64,000 nucleotides of DNA from Herbiconiux sp. (GCF_004297105.1 NZ_SCVE01000010.1:1-64000), one strand, 5' to 3'. Shown: positions 44,913 through 53,504, numbered from the stretch's first letter. Program-made: numbers and translations. The notes: generated by a model not told the origin, from the sequence alone.

Positions 44913-45070
44913 CGCCCCAGGCCCAAGCGCCGCAGCCCTAACCGCCCCAGCCCTAAGCGCCGAAGGCCCAAGGGCCGGAGGCCGAAGCGCCCCAGCCCTA
45001 AGCGCCGAAAGCCCAAGGGCCGGAGGCCGAAGCGCCCCAGCCCTCAGCACCGAAGGCCGAAGCTGCGGAG
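44913..45070. repeat. GC-rich tandem repeat with a 45-bp period
   Basis: CGCCCCAGCCCTAAGCG followed by CCGAAGGCCCAAGGGCCGG begins at 44943 and 44988, and a diverged copy starts at 45033; a shorter related copy starts at 44913. The array lies between the hydroxylase stop (44852) and the lysG stop (45100). It is made of shorter GCGCCG/GAAGGC-like units and has no coding evidence. Convergent transcription ends here, so it may also help termination. Confidence 0.75.
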
Positions 45071-45099
45071 TCGGATGCCCAGGAGTCCGGGCGCCGACC

Positions 45100-46005
45100 T
45101 CAGTGGGCGAGCGGCTTCAGCGCCGCCGCGGCAGCGCGGCGCACCGTCGCGGCCACCTGCTCCAACGACGGCGTGTGCAATTGCCACTGCTGCCAGTAGA
45201 GCGGCACATCGATCGTGGCCTCCGGATCGACGAGCACGAGGTCGTCGACGCCATCGGCCTGGAGCTCGGGAACCATGCCCCAGCCGAACCCCAGACGTAC
45301 CGCCTCCACGAAGTCGACCGAAGCGGGCACATAGTGGCGCGGCGGATCGACCACGCTGCCCGAACGTGCGGCGCGGCGCCGAAGCACCACATCCTGCAGA
45401 TCGTCACGCCGGTCGAAGATCACCACCGGAGCGTGGGCGAAGGGCTCGTCCGAAGCATCCGGGGCCCCCGCGAACCAGCGGGCCGCGAACGCCCGACTCG
45501 CCATCGGCTGGTACCGCATCGCCCCGAGCGGCGTCGACGAGCACCCTTGCACCGCCTCGGCGACGCCCGTGATCGCCGCCATCGCGGTGCCGTCGCGCAA
45601 CAGCGAGAGGGTGTGGCTCTGATCTTCGCGGTGGAAGTCGAATGCGATCTCGGCGGCAAGGGGTGCCAGTGCCGGCAGAATCCACGTGGCGAGGGAATCG
45701 GCGTTCACGGCGATGGGCATGCGGCTGCGGGACGCGTTCTCCTGCCCGAGCCCGCGACGCACGTCGTCGCCGAGAGCGTCGATCTGACGGGCGAAGCGCA
45801 AGATGATGCGTCCGGACTCCGTGGGCTCGATCGGCTTGCTCCGTTGCAGCAGCACCCGGCCCACGGATGTCTCGAGCGCCTTGATGCGCTGGCTCACCGC
45901 CGACGGAGTGACCCGAAGGCGACGGGCGGCCGCCTCGAAGGTGCCCTCGGAGACCGCAGCCTCCAACGCGGCCAGCTGTGAGATCTCGAAATCCACATTA
46001 GTCAC
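45100..46005 (-). CDS. lysG: LysR-type regulator of the lysine exporter (LysG/ArgP)
   Basis: 301 residues from a GTG at 46005 (a GTG at 45996 is also possible). The winged helix is LAALEAAVSEGTFEAAARRLRVTPSAVSQRIKALE, typical of the LysG/ArgP group. The effector domain (about 90-295) follows the LysR pattern. It lies divergent to lysE with 62 bases between the starts, the classical arrangement in which LysG activates lysE when basic amino acids are in excess. Inverted CTAATGT/ACATTAG motifs lie at the start codon. Confidence 0.92.
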   Translation of the reverse strand: MTNVDFEISQLAALEAAVSEGTFEAAARRLRVTPSAVSQRIKALETSVGRVLLQRSKPIEPTESGRIILRFARQIDALGDDVRRGLGQENASRSRMPIAVNADSLATWILPALAPLAAEIAFDFHREDQSHTLSLLRDGTAMAAITGVAEAVQGCSSTPLGAMRYQPMASRAFAARWFAGAPDASDEPFAHAPVVIFDRRDDLQDVVLRRRAARSGSVVDPPRHYVPASVDFVEAVRLGFGWGMVPELQADGVDDLVLVDPEATIDVPLYWQQWQLHTPSLEQVAATVRRAAAAALKPLAH

Positions 46006-46030
46006 TCTAATGTAGCCAAAGAAACATTAG
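45995..46030. promoter_or_regulatory. CATTAG repeat operator at the lysG/lysE divergent region
   Basis: ACATTAG (45995-46001), CTAATGT (46007-46013) and ACATTAG (46024-46030) are three copies of one 7-mer in alternating orientation, overlapping the lysG start codon. This is the expected form of a LysG binding site. Confidence 0.65.
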
Positions 46031-46067
46031 CTGTACTTGCGATGAGATCGGCCTTAGCGTCACTTCT

Positions 46068-46913
46068 GTGACTCCCGCTCTCGACCCCCTCGCTCTCGTG
46101 GCCGGCCTCGGCTTCGGGCTCTCGCTCATCGTCGCGATCGGCGCGCAGAACGCCTTCGTCTTGCGGCAGGGTCTCCTTCGCCGCCACGTGTTCTCCGTGG
46201 TGGCGGTGTGCGCGATCTCCGACATCGTGCTCATCGGGCTCGGCATCGCCGGCGTAGGCGTGGCCTTCGAGCAGGTGCCCTGGCTCATGGTCGTGGCCCG
46301 CGCAGGCGGCGCCGCATTCCTCCTCGTCTACGCCGCCCTCGCGGCTCGACGCGCCCTTCGGCCCACTGCCCTCACCGCCGACGACCCGGAGCCGGATGAG
46401 GCATCCGACGCCCTGGTGAGCGCAGCGCAGGCATCCACCACAGCCGAATCCAGGCCCTCCCCCGTCACCACGTCGACCACACCCGCGATCGCTCGGCCCG
46501 GAGTTCCGTCCACCCCATCCGTCACACCCGCCATGCCACAGACCCCAGCCCCGGCCGACTCCGCGCAATCGGGGCACCCGCCCGCGGAGCGCGCATCCGT
46601 CACCCCGCTGCACCGCTCATCCGCCGGGCTGCTCGCCACCGTGCTCACCTGCGTGGCGCTCACCTGGCTGAACCCGCACGTCTACCTCGACACCGTGGTG
46701 CTCCTCGGCTCGGTGGCCAACACGCATGGTGACTCGCGGTGGCTCTTCGGCATCGGCGCCGCGATCGGCAGCATCGTGTGGTTCAGCGCCCTGGGCTACG
46801 GCGCGCGCTTCCTGCGCCCGCTGTTCGCACGGCCCGCGGCCTGGCGCGTGCTCGACGGCATCATCGCACTGATGATGGCGGGGATCGCCGTCTCACTGCT
46901 CCTCGGTCTCTGA
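46068..46913 (+). CDS. lysE: LysE-type basic amino acid exporter with a long cytoplasmic linker
   Basis: 281 residues from a GTG at 46068; LysE/ArgO proteins are usually 200-235. Segments 1-3 are in residues 5-95 with the family motif IGAQNAFVLRQGLLR. A Pro/Ala/Thr/Ser-rich linker of about 85 residues (97-183) replaces the normal short cytoplasmic loop. The rest (ALTWLNPHVYLDTVVLLGSVA and two last segments) is standard. It exports lysine and arginine. Such linkers occur in some actinobacterial members. Confidence 0.92.
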   Translation: MTPALDPLALVAGLGFGLSLIVAIGAQNAFVLRQGLLRRHVFSVVAVCAISDIVLIGLGIAGVGVAFEQVPWLMVVARAGGAAFLLVYAALAARRALRPTALTADDPEPDEASDALVSAAQASTTAESRPSPVTTSTTPAIARPGVPSTPSVTPAMPQTPAPADSAQSGHPPAERASVTPLHRSSAGLLATVLTCVALTWLNPHVYLDTVVLLGSVANTHGDSRWLFGIGAAIGSIVWFSALGYGARFLRPLFARPAAWRVLDGIIALMMAGIAVSLLLGL

Positions 46914-46942
46914 CCGCGGCAGGCCGACGCCGGCAGCCCGGG

Positions 46943-48403
46943 TCAGCGGCCGAGCAGCGCGGAGACCGCGCCCGTCACCCCCGCCGCGATGCGCCCCTCA
47001 TCCGCATTCACCAACGCGCCCGAGCGCACCACCTCGCGCCCGTTCACGAGCAGCAGTGCGAGCGGCGGCTGCGAGCCGAGGGTCAGCGCCGCAACCGGAT
47101 CCACGATGCCCGCGTGCGCGACGCCGTCGACCTTCCATAAGGCCAGATCTGCGAGCTTGCCCGTCTCGATCGACCCCAGCTCCGCCTCCCGGCCGAGCAC
47201 CTTCGCGCCGCCGCGGGTGGCGACGTACAACGCATCCCGCCCACTCATCGCCGTGGCACCCGAGCGCAGACGGTTCATCAGAACCGCCATCCGGATCTCC
47301 GTTCCGAGCTCCCCCGACTCGTTGGAGGCCGAGCCGTCGACCCCGAGCCCGACCGGCACTCCGGCGGCCAGCAGCTGCGGAATCGGCGCGATTCCCGCGG
47401 CCAGCCGCGCGTTCGACGAGGGACAGTGCGCCACACCCGTGCCGGTGGCGGCGAAGCGGCCGATCGCGTCGTCGTCGAGGTGCACGCAGTGCGCCATCCA
47501 CACGTCGTCGCCGAGCCAGCCGAGATCGTCGAGATACTGCGTGGGCGTTCGGCCGAAGCGCTCGAGGCAGAACGCATCCTCCTCCACCGTCTCCGAGCCG
47601 TGCGTGTGCAGCCGCACATCGAGCGATCGGGCCAGCACGGCCGCCTCCCGCAGCAGATCGGCGGTGACGGAGAAGGGCGAGCAAGGCGCGATGGCGATCT
47701 TCACCATCGCCTCGCGGGAGGGATCATGGAAGCGGGCCACCGCATCCGCGCTCGCCTGCAGCGCGTCGGCCGTGGTCTCCACCGCGAAGTCGGGCGGCAG
47801 GCCTCCCTGCGACGCGCCGAGGTCCATCGACCCGCGCGTGCCGTGCAGGCGCACTCCGAGAGTGCCGGCGGCATCGACGATGGAGCCCAGGATGTCGCCA
47901 CCACCCTGCGGGAAGACGTAGTGGTGGTCGCCCATCGTGGTGCACCCCGAGAGCGCACCCACGGCGAGGCCGCCGAGAGCACCCGGCCCCACCGTGTCGG
48001 CCGTGATGCGCGACCACGTCGGGTAGAGGGCGGTGAGCCAGTCGAAGAGGATGGCGTCTTGAGCGATACCGCGGGTGAGCCACTGGTAGAGGTGGTGGTG
48101 GGTGTTGATGAGTCCGGGCGTGAGCAGATGGCCGCGGCCGTCGATGCGTGTGACCGAGCGCGGCGCGGATCGCCCCGCATCCGCCGACGCGGTGCCCGCG
48201 ATCGAGGCCGAAACAGGAGCCGAAGCGGGCGCATCCCACCCCTGAAGCGCCCACTCAGGCGCCGCGCCAGCGCCTACGGCCACGATCTCCGCGCCGTCGA
48301 TCACGACATGGCCGGCGTCGTATTCCGTTCCGGCTCTGTCGACCGTCGCGATGTAGGCGCCGTCGATCACGAGCCGGGAATCCAGTGCGCCGTTCGCGCT
48401 CAT
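46943..48403 (-). CDS. TrzA/8-oxoguanine-deaminase-like amidohydrolase
   Basis: 486 residues from the ATG at 48403. The metal and active-site residues of the subtype III amidohydrolases are complete: HxH His102/His104 (NTHHHLYQ), His266 and His268 with Glu271 (RLHTHGSET), His305 (WMAHCVHLD) and Asp356 (GLGVDGSASN). The sequence order and the NTHHHLYQWLTR block fit the 8-oxoguanine deaminase group, which converts 8-oxoguanine to uric acid, but a related purine or triazine is possible. Its start overlaps the end of xdhC (ATGA), tying it to molybdenum hydroxylase maturation. Confidence 0.85.
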   Translation of the reverse strand: MSANGALDSRLVIDGAYIATVDRAGTEYDAGHVVIDGAEIVAVGAGAAPEWALQGWDAPASAPVSASIAGTASADAGRSAPRSVTRIDGRGHLLTPGLINTHHHLYQWLTRGIAQDAILFDWLTALYPTWSRITADTVGPGALGGLAVGALSGCTTMGDHHYVFPQGGGDILGSIVDAAGTLGVRLHGTRGSMDLGASQGGLPPDFAVETTADALQASADAVARFHDPSREAMVKIAIAPCSPFSVTADLLREAAVLARSLDVRLHTHGSETVEEDAFCLERFGRTPTQYLDDLGWLGDDVWMAHCVHLDDDAIGRFAATGTGVAHCPSSNARLAAGIAPIPQLLAAGVPVGLGVDGSASNESGELGTEIRMAVLMNRLRSGATAMSGRDALYVATRGGAKVLGREAELGSIETGKLADLALWKVDGVAHAGIVDPVAALTLGSQPPLALLLVNGREVVRSGALVNADEGRIAAGVTGAVSALLGR

Positions 48404-49545
48404 GCTCCTCCTCCGCCTGCTCCGGGCCGTTCGGCGAGCTGCCGGGCCGCGTGGATGGCACCTGTCGTCGCACACAACGACCGCCTGCTGGCGCCATTCC
48501 TGACCGCCAGCACCTCAGCCAGGATCGACACCGCCGTCTCCTCGGGGCTCGACGCACCGAGGTCGAGCCCGATCGGCGAGTGCAGCGACGCGAGGGCGGA
48601 TTCGTCGATGCCGCGTTCGCGCAGCTTCGCGATCCGCCGCTCATGGGTGGCGCGCGAGCCCATCGCGCCCACGTAAGCCACGGGCAGCGCCAAGGCGGCC
48701 TCGATCAGGGGTACGTCGAACTTGTCGTCGTGAGTCAGGATGCACACCACGGTGCGCTCGTCGACCTCCGTCTGGGCGAGGTAGTCGGTGGGCCACTGGT
48801 TCACCACCTCGGCGGCGGGGAAACGATCCGGGGTGGCGAAGACCGGCCGCGCATCGCACACGGTGACCCGGTAGCCGAGCAGAGCCGCGGCGTTCGAGAG
48901 CGCCACCGAGAAGTCGACCGCCCCGAACACGATCAGGCGCGCGGGCGGAGCACTCACGAGGAACACCGCATCGACCGCCGCCCCCTCGCACTCGACCTGC
49001 CGTCGCACCGATCGCCCCGCGTGGATGCTCGCCCGCAACTCCTCGCGCACCCGCTGCCGCACGCGCCCTGACGTGTGGTTCACGAGCGGCGCGGCGGTGC
49101 CGGCGGATGCGGCGAGGAGCTCGAGCGGACCCTCCGCGCTCTCGCACAGCAGCGCTACCCCCGCTGCGCGGCCGTCGCGAGCGTTCTCGAGTTCCGCTCG
49201 CACGTCGTCGGGGACGGCATTCCGCGCGCCCACGGGAGCGATCTCCTGCACCGACACCGTCAGGCGGCCGCCGCAGGAGAGTCCGACCGCGAACGCGTCA
49301 TCATCCGTGAAACCGAATGTGCAGACCTCCGCCGAACCGGTCTCCAGAACCCGGGTGCACGCCTCGTACACGGCGCCTTCGACGCAGCCGCCGGAGATGC
49401 TGCCGATCACGCGGCCCTCGTCGTCGACCGCCATGGATGTGCCCAAGGCACGCGGCGCACTGCCGTCGACGGCGATCACGGTCGCCACCGCGAGACGGCG
49501 CCCGCTCGCGAGCGAGGAGAGCAGAGCCGACGCGAGTTCGAGCAT
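48400..49545 (-). CDS. xdhC: XdhC-type molybdenum cofactor insertion/sulfuration protein
   Basis: 381 residues from the ATG at 49545; a longer GTG-started form reaches 49581. The N-terminal XdhC/CoxI domain has ATVIAVDGSAPRALGTSMAV and IGSISGGCVEGAVYEA, and the C-terminal XdhC Rossmann domain has LIVFGAVDFSVALSNAAALLGYRVTVCDAR, followed by HDDKFDVPLIEAAL and YVGAMGSRATHERR. It delivers sulfurated Moco to xanthine dehydrogenase-type enzymes, which fits the fused hydroxylase 4 kb away. It is coupled to the amidohydrolase gene. Confidence 0.92.
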   Translation of the reverse strand: MLELASALLSSLASGRRLAVATVIAVDGSAPRALGTSMAVDDEGRVIGSISGGCVEGAVYEACTRVLETGSAEVCTFGFTDDDAFAVGLSCGGRLTVSVQEIAPVGARNAVPDDVRAELENARDGRAAGVALLCESAEGPLELLAASAGTAAPLVNHTSGRVRQRVREELRASIHAGRSVRRQVECEGAAVDAVFLVSAPPARLIVFGAVDFSVALSNAAALLGYRVTVCDARPVFATPDRFPAAEVVNQWPTDYLAQTEVDERTVVCILTHDDKFDVPLIEAALALPVAYVGAMGSRATHERRIAKLRERGIDESALASLHSPIGLDLGASSPEETAVSILAEVLAVRNGASRRSLCATTGAIHAARQLAERPGAGGGGA

Positions 49546-49601
49546 CCGTTCACCGTCCTCTCCGTCATCAGCCTGACACACGGGCGTGTTAGAAATTCCC
49601 C

Positions 49602-50948
49602 ATGATCATCATCCACGATGCCGACCATGTCTTCGTCGACGCCCAGACGGAGAGCACCGGCACCACCCTGACCGTCACGGATGTGGTGCAGGGCATCGGC
49701 GATCGGGCGCACACGCAGGCAGCCGCATCCGGGGCACCCCTCGACGCGGAGGTCGTTCACCTCGACGCCACGGGATGCGTCGTGACCCCCGGGCTCGTCA
49801 ATGCTCATCACCACCTGCTGCAGAGCGCCTTCCGAACCCTCCCCGGCACCCGGGGCGTGCCGATGCACGTCTGGCTGCCCACGATGGCCGCCGAGTATGC
49901 GCGCATCGGAATCGATCCCGAACTCGCGCGTGCCTCTGCGCTCGTCGGGGTCGCCGAAGGTCTCTTGAGCGGCGTCACCACCGTCGCCGACCACCACCTC
50001 ACCTGGCCGTCCGGCGCCGACACGGTCGGCATCGCCCGTGCCACGGCCGACGCTGCCCGCGAGCTCGGGGGTCGCCTCGCTTTAGTGCGCGGGTCGGCCC
50101 GCGACGACCCCGAGGAGGCCGCCGCATCCGCCGACGCGATCGCCGATGCGCTGGTTCCGGATGCTCCGCACGGCATCACCGCCGACGGTCTCTTCCAGCT
50201 CGCGGTCGGCCCGGCCGGCGTGCACAGCGACAGCGAGGCCACGTTCCGGCTGCTCGGCGAGGTGGCCTCACGTCGCGGACTCCGCCGCCGCACCCAGGCC
50301 AATGAGCAGGTCGACGTGGCGATCGCGCTCGAGAAGTACGGCCGGCGCCCGATCGCGCTGCTCGAGGAGTGGGGCTGGCTCGCCGACGACGTCACGCTCG
50401 CGCACCTCTGCGCCGTCACCGACGACGAGATCGCCCAGCTCGCCGCGCACGGTGTGACCGCGACGCACGCCCCCGGATGCGACCTGCCGATGGGCTGGGG
50501 CATCGCCCCCGTCGCGGCGCTGCGCGAGGCGGGCATCCCGGTGGGGCTCGGCACGAGCGGCGGCGGCAGCAACGACGCGGGCCATCTGCTCGCGGATGCC
50601 CGGCTGGCGATGCAGGTCGCCCCGCTCGTCGGGCCGCCCATCGATGCTCGCGGCATCCTGTCGATGGCAACGTCGGGCTCGGCGATCGGCCTCGGCCGCC
50701 CCGAGCTCGGCCACCTGCGGCCGGGCGCCGCCGCCGACCTCTGCGTCTGGGACGTGTCGGGCGTCGCCGACGCGGGCGTCGCCGACCCCGTGGCCGGCCT
50801 GCTGTGGGCGTCGCCGGGCCGCCGCCCGAGGCACGTCGTGGTGGCCGGCCGGGTCGTGGTGCGCGACTACGAGCTCGTCGCCCACGACCAGCGTTCCCTC
50901 GCGGCAGACCTCACGCGACTTCTGGCCGCCCGCCGCGCCGCCCGGTGA
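49602..50948 (+). CDS. amidohydrolase paralogue lacking canonical metal ligands
   Basis: 448 residues, divergent from xdhC. The overall order follows the 8-oxoguanine deaminase-like group, with His69/His71 kept (NAHHHLLQS) and His268 kept (TLAHLCAV). But the third ligand region that reads HTH in the paralogue is here RTQ (Arg230, Gln232), and the Asp of GLGVDG is Ser319 (GLGTSGGGSN). The usual metal site therefore cannot form. The protein may be non-catalytic or use different chemistry. The frame is intact, which argues against a pseudogene. Confidence 0.82.
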   Translation: MIIIHDADHVFVDAQTESTGTTLTVTDVVQGIGDRAHTQAAASGAPLDAEVVHLDATGCVVTPGLVNAHHHLLQSAFRTLPGTRGVPMHVWLPTMAAEYARIGIDPELARASALVGVAEGLLSGVTTVADHHLTWPSGADTVGIARATADAARELGGRLALVRGSARDDPEEAAASADAIADALVPDAPHGITADGLFQLAVGPAGVHSDSEATFRLLGEVASRRGLRRRTQANEQVDVAIALEKYGRRPIALLEEWGWLADDVTLAHLCAVTDDEIAQLAAHGVTATHAPGCDLPMGWGIAPVAALREAGIPVGLGTSGGGSNDAGHLLADARLAMQVAPLVGPPIDARGILSMATSGSAIGLGRPELGHLRPGAAADLCVWDVSGVADAGVADPVAGLLWASPGRRPRHVVVAGRVVVRDYELVAHDQRSLAADLTRLLAARRAAR

Positions 50949-50977
50949 CGGCATCTGCGGCGGAACGCGCGCGCCGG

Positions 50978-51571
50978 TTGCCACAACGCATGGCAACCCG
51001 CATCCGACCCCACCCACTCATCGACCCACGCACGCGCACACACCACGCCGACGTGCCACAAACTGCGGCCTACACGCGCCACTTGCCACAACTTGTGGCA
51101 ACCAGAAGTAGGGCACACCCGCCCGCACGCTCCCGGCCCCATCGAGTCGCCACCAAGTGTTGCCCAGGGGCGCGGGTTGCCACAACTTGTGGCAACCAGA
51201 AGTAGGGCACACCCGCCCGCATGCTCCCGGCCCCATCGAGTTGCCGCCAAGTGTTGCCCAGGGGCGCGGGTTGCCACAACTTGTGGCAACCCGGAGTAGG
51301 GCCGCACCTGCACGTACCCGCGCGCGGCATCGAGTTGCCACCACGTGTTGCCCAGGCCCGGCAATTGCCACAACTTGTGGCAATCCGGAGCGGGGCCACA
51401 CCTACACGCACCCGCCCGCAACATCGAGTTGCCACCACATGTTGCCCAGGGGCGCTGGTTGCCACAACTTGTGGCAACCAGGAGTGGAGCCGCGCGTGCA
51501 CGCACCCGCGCGCGGCATCGAGTTGCCACCACGTGTTGCCCAGGGGCGCGGGTTGCCACAACTTGTGGCAA
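50978..51571. repeat. tandem palindrome array B (exact 94-bp period)
   Basis: The perfect palindrome TTGCCACAACTTGTGGCAA starts at 51083, 51177, 51271, 51365, 51459 and 51553: six copies spaced exactly 94 bp. Each unit also holds a second related site (TTGCCACCACGTGTTGCCCAGG type). A degenerate copy lies at 50978. The array fills the 640-base gap between two converging genes. Open frames through it are produced by the repeat. It shares its TTGCCACAA core with array A at 27424-27817. Confidence 0.9.
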
Positions 51572-51589
51572 CCCGGAGGAGGGGCGCGG

Positions 51590-52576
51590 CTAGAGCTCGA
51601 GCACCAGGCGCGGGCACGCCGCGCGCGAGACGCAGATCATCATGACCTCGTTCGCCTCCTGCTCGTCGGGGGTGAGCACCGAGTCGCGGTGCTCGACCTC
51701 GCCCGACACCACGGGCGTCTCGCAGGTACCGCAGGTGCCCTCGCGGCACGACGACAACACCAGTACGCCGGCATCCTCCACCACCTCGAGGATCGTGCGA
51801 TCCGGCGGCACCGTCACGGTGAGCCCCGAGATCTCGAGCTCCACCTCGAAGGCCTCATGCCGCACCGGTTCGGCCACCGCACGAGCCTCGAAGCGCTCGA
51901 GATGCAGGGTGCCCGACGGCCAGCGAGCGGATGCGGCAAACGACTCGAGCTCGGTGAGCATCCGCGCCGGCCCGCAGCAGTACACCGCAACAGGTTTCGA
52001 GACAGAACCACCGGAGAGAGACGCGAGGTCGAGCCGGTGCCCCGCCTCCGGCGTGTACACCGAGACGTGTGACCCGTACGAGGCGACGAGCTCGTCGACG
52101 AAGGGCATCCGCTCGAGCGAGCGCCCGGCGTAGTGCAGCTCCCAGGAGACCCCGGCCGCGGCCACGGCGCGCACCATCGGCAGGATCGGCGTGATGCCGA
52201 TGCCCCCCGCCACGAACACGTAGTGCGGCATCAACGGAGTCGACGCGGGCGGCAGCGACAGCGCGAAGTGGTTGAGCGGCCCCCGCACCCGTAGCGACGT
52301 GCCCTCGACGATGTGCTCGTGCACGTGCAGCGATCCGCCGCGCCCGTCGGGCTCGCGCAGCACGGCGACCGTGTACCGGGAGAGATCCGACGGGTCGCCG
52401 CAGAGCGAGTACTGCCGCTCCACGCCCTCCTGCACCGTCACGTCGAGGTGCGCTCCCGGCGCCCAGGCGGGCAGCGACGACCCGTCGGCGGCCCGCAGCT
52501 CGAGCAGCACGACATCCGTCGCCACCGCCCGCGCCGCCGACACGACCATCTCGATCTCGGCCAGCTCGACACTCAC
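51590..52576 (-). CDS. PDR/VanB-family oxidoreductase (flavin, NAD(P) and 2Fe-2S domains)
   Basis: 328 residues. An N-terminal FMN/FAD-binding barrel (ending RQYSLCGDP, about residues 55-63), an NAD(P)-binding domain (FVAGGIGITPILPMVRA and YCCGPARML) and a C-terminal plant-type ferredoxin with CREGTCGTC and a final Cys in MMICVSRA. This layout delivers electrons to Rieske-type oxygenases. No oxygenase subunit is seen in the window, so its partner is elsewhere or of another kind. It lies downstream of the XRE-cupin gene on the same strand. Confidence 0.9.
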   Translation of the reverse strand: MSVELAEIEMVVSAARAVATDVVLLELRAADGSSLPAWAPGAHLDVTVQEGVERQYSLCGDPSDLSRYTVAVLREPDGRGGSLHVHEHIVEGTSLRVRGPLNHFALSLPPASTPLMPHYVFVAGGIGITPILPMVRAVAAAGVSWELHYAGRSLERMPFVDELVASYGSHVSVYTPEAGHRLDLASLSGGSVSKPVAVYCCGPARMLTELESFAASARWPSGTLHLERFEARAVAEPVRHEAFEVELEISGLTVTVPPDRTILEVVEDAGVLVLSSCREGTCGTCETPVVSGEVEHRDSVLTPDEQEANEVMMICVSRAACPRLVLEL

Positions 52577-52608
52577 GACACGACCCCCACGAACGAGACG
52601 ACCGCGAA

Positions 52609-52680
52609 CAAGACGAACGACACGAGCAAGACGAACGACACGAGCAACACGAACGACTCGGACAACACGATCACGACCCC
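52609..52680. repeat. 18-bp tandem repeat between the reductase and XRE-cupin genes
   Basis: Four units of CAAGACGAACGACACGAG-like sequence at 52609-52626, 52627-52644 (both identical), 52645-52662 and 52663-52680 (diverged). The array runs into the last codons of the XRE-cupin gene (stop at 52671) and fills the gap to the reductase start. Confidence 0.75.
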
Positions 52681-53267
52681 GCCCGCCGCTCTTTCACGAT
52701 GAACAGGTGGTACTCGCCGTCGCCCCGCGAGCACCAGCGGTGCAGGGTGCCTCCGGCGTAGTGGATCGAGTCGCCCGGCTCCAGCTCGAACTCCCCCTCG
52801 TCGGCGAGGTCGACGAGCACGGAACCGCCCACGACGTGCAGGAACTCGTCTTCCTCGTGGGTGTAGAACTCGCCGAGCGAACGGTTCGAACCGCGGAACT
52901 CCAGGGGGATGAAGGGCACGTCGCCGTGCACCAGGATGCGGGCCTCGCCACCGCCGAACGGCCCCTGCGGCCCCTCCCTCCGCCGCACCATCGACACCCG
53001 CCCGGTGCCGGTCGTGGGGGGCAGCAGGTCGTCGGTGGCCGCGGCGATCAGCTCGATCTGGCTGGAGCCGAGTGCCCGCGCGATCTTCTCGAGCGACACC
53101 ATGCTGGGCCGCGCCTGCCCACGTTCGAGCTGGCTGAGGAACGGATGCGACAGCCCGGCGAGCCGCGCCAGCTCCACGAGCGTGAGGCCGCGAGCGCGGC
53201 GGAACGAGCGGATGCGCGCGCCGAGGCGCACGGTCTGCTCGTCGAGTGCGACGCTTCCAGACGTGAT
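52671..53267 (-). CDS. XRE-family regulator with C-terminal cupin sensor domain
   Basis: About 198 residues if it starts at an ATC codon at 53267, or 186 from a GTG at 53231. The GTG has no clear Shine-Dalgarno sequence, while AAGGAGGTG (53272-53280) lies four bases before the ATC; the extra residues (SGSVALDEQT) look like the family's usual N-terminus. The helix-turn-helix (LTLVELARLAGLSHPFLSQLERGQARPSMVSLEKIARALG) is followed by a cupin (EFYTHEEDEFLHVVGGSVLV). Such regulators sense small metabolites. It likely controls the reductase and/or the divergent CodA-like operon. Confidence 0.88.
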   Translation of the reverse strand: MTSGSVALDEQTVRLGARIRSFRRARGLTLVELARLAGLSHPFLSQLERGQARPSMVSLEKIARALGSSQIELIAAATDDLLPPTTGTGRVSMVRRREGPQGPFGGGEARILVHGDVPFIPLEFRGSNRSLGEFYTHEEDEFLHVVGGSVLVDLADEGEFELEPGDSIHYAGGTLHRWCSRGDGEYHLFIVKERRAGS

Positions 53268-53504
53268 GGGGCACCTCCTTCTGCTCGCCCTGTCAGTGAG
53301 ACAGTAACCACGAAACGCGCCCCGCGCGAAATCGTCCCCACCCGCAATTTACATTCGGAAATGCTCGCGTTACGCGCCGGAAACGAGCCGTCCGTAGCGT
53401 GGCCCATGTTGAACCCATCAACATCCATGCCAACGATCACCTCGACGACGCGATGATCATCACCCGGGTCTGAGAGACCTGTCGTCTGAGGGGAGATCGC
53501 TTCG

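Noticed and set aside
44735..45016. 93-residue minus-strand frame rich in Gly-Leu-Arg repeats
   Set aside because: It is a translation of the 45-bp tandem repeat and the antisense end of the hydroxylase gene.
27424..51571. CRISPR arrays
   Set aside because: The intervals between palindromes are themselves repeated rather than unique spacers, the repeat is a perfect palindrome and there are no cas genes.
50867..52072. Plus and minus frames with -LPQLVATRS- and -CHKLWQ- like repeats
   Set aside because: Produced by palindrome array B, no start signals or domains.
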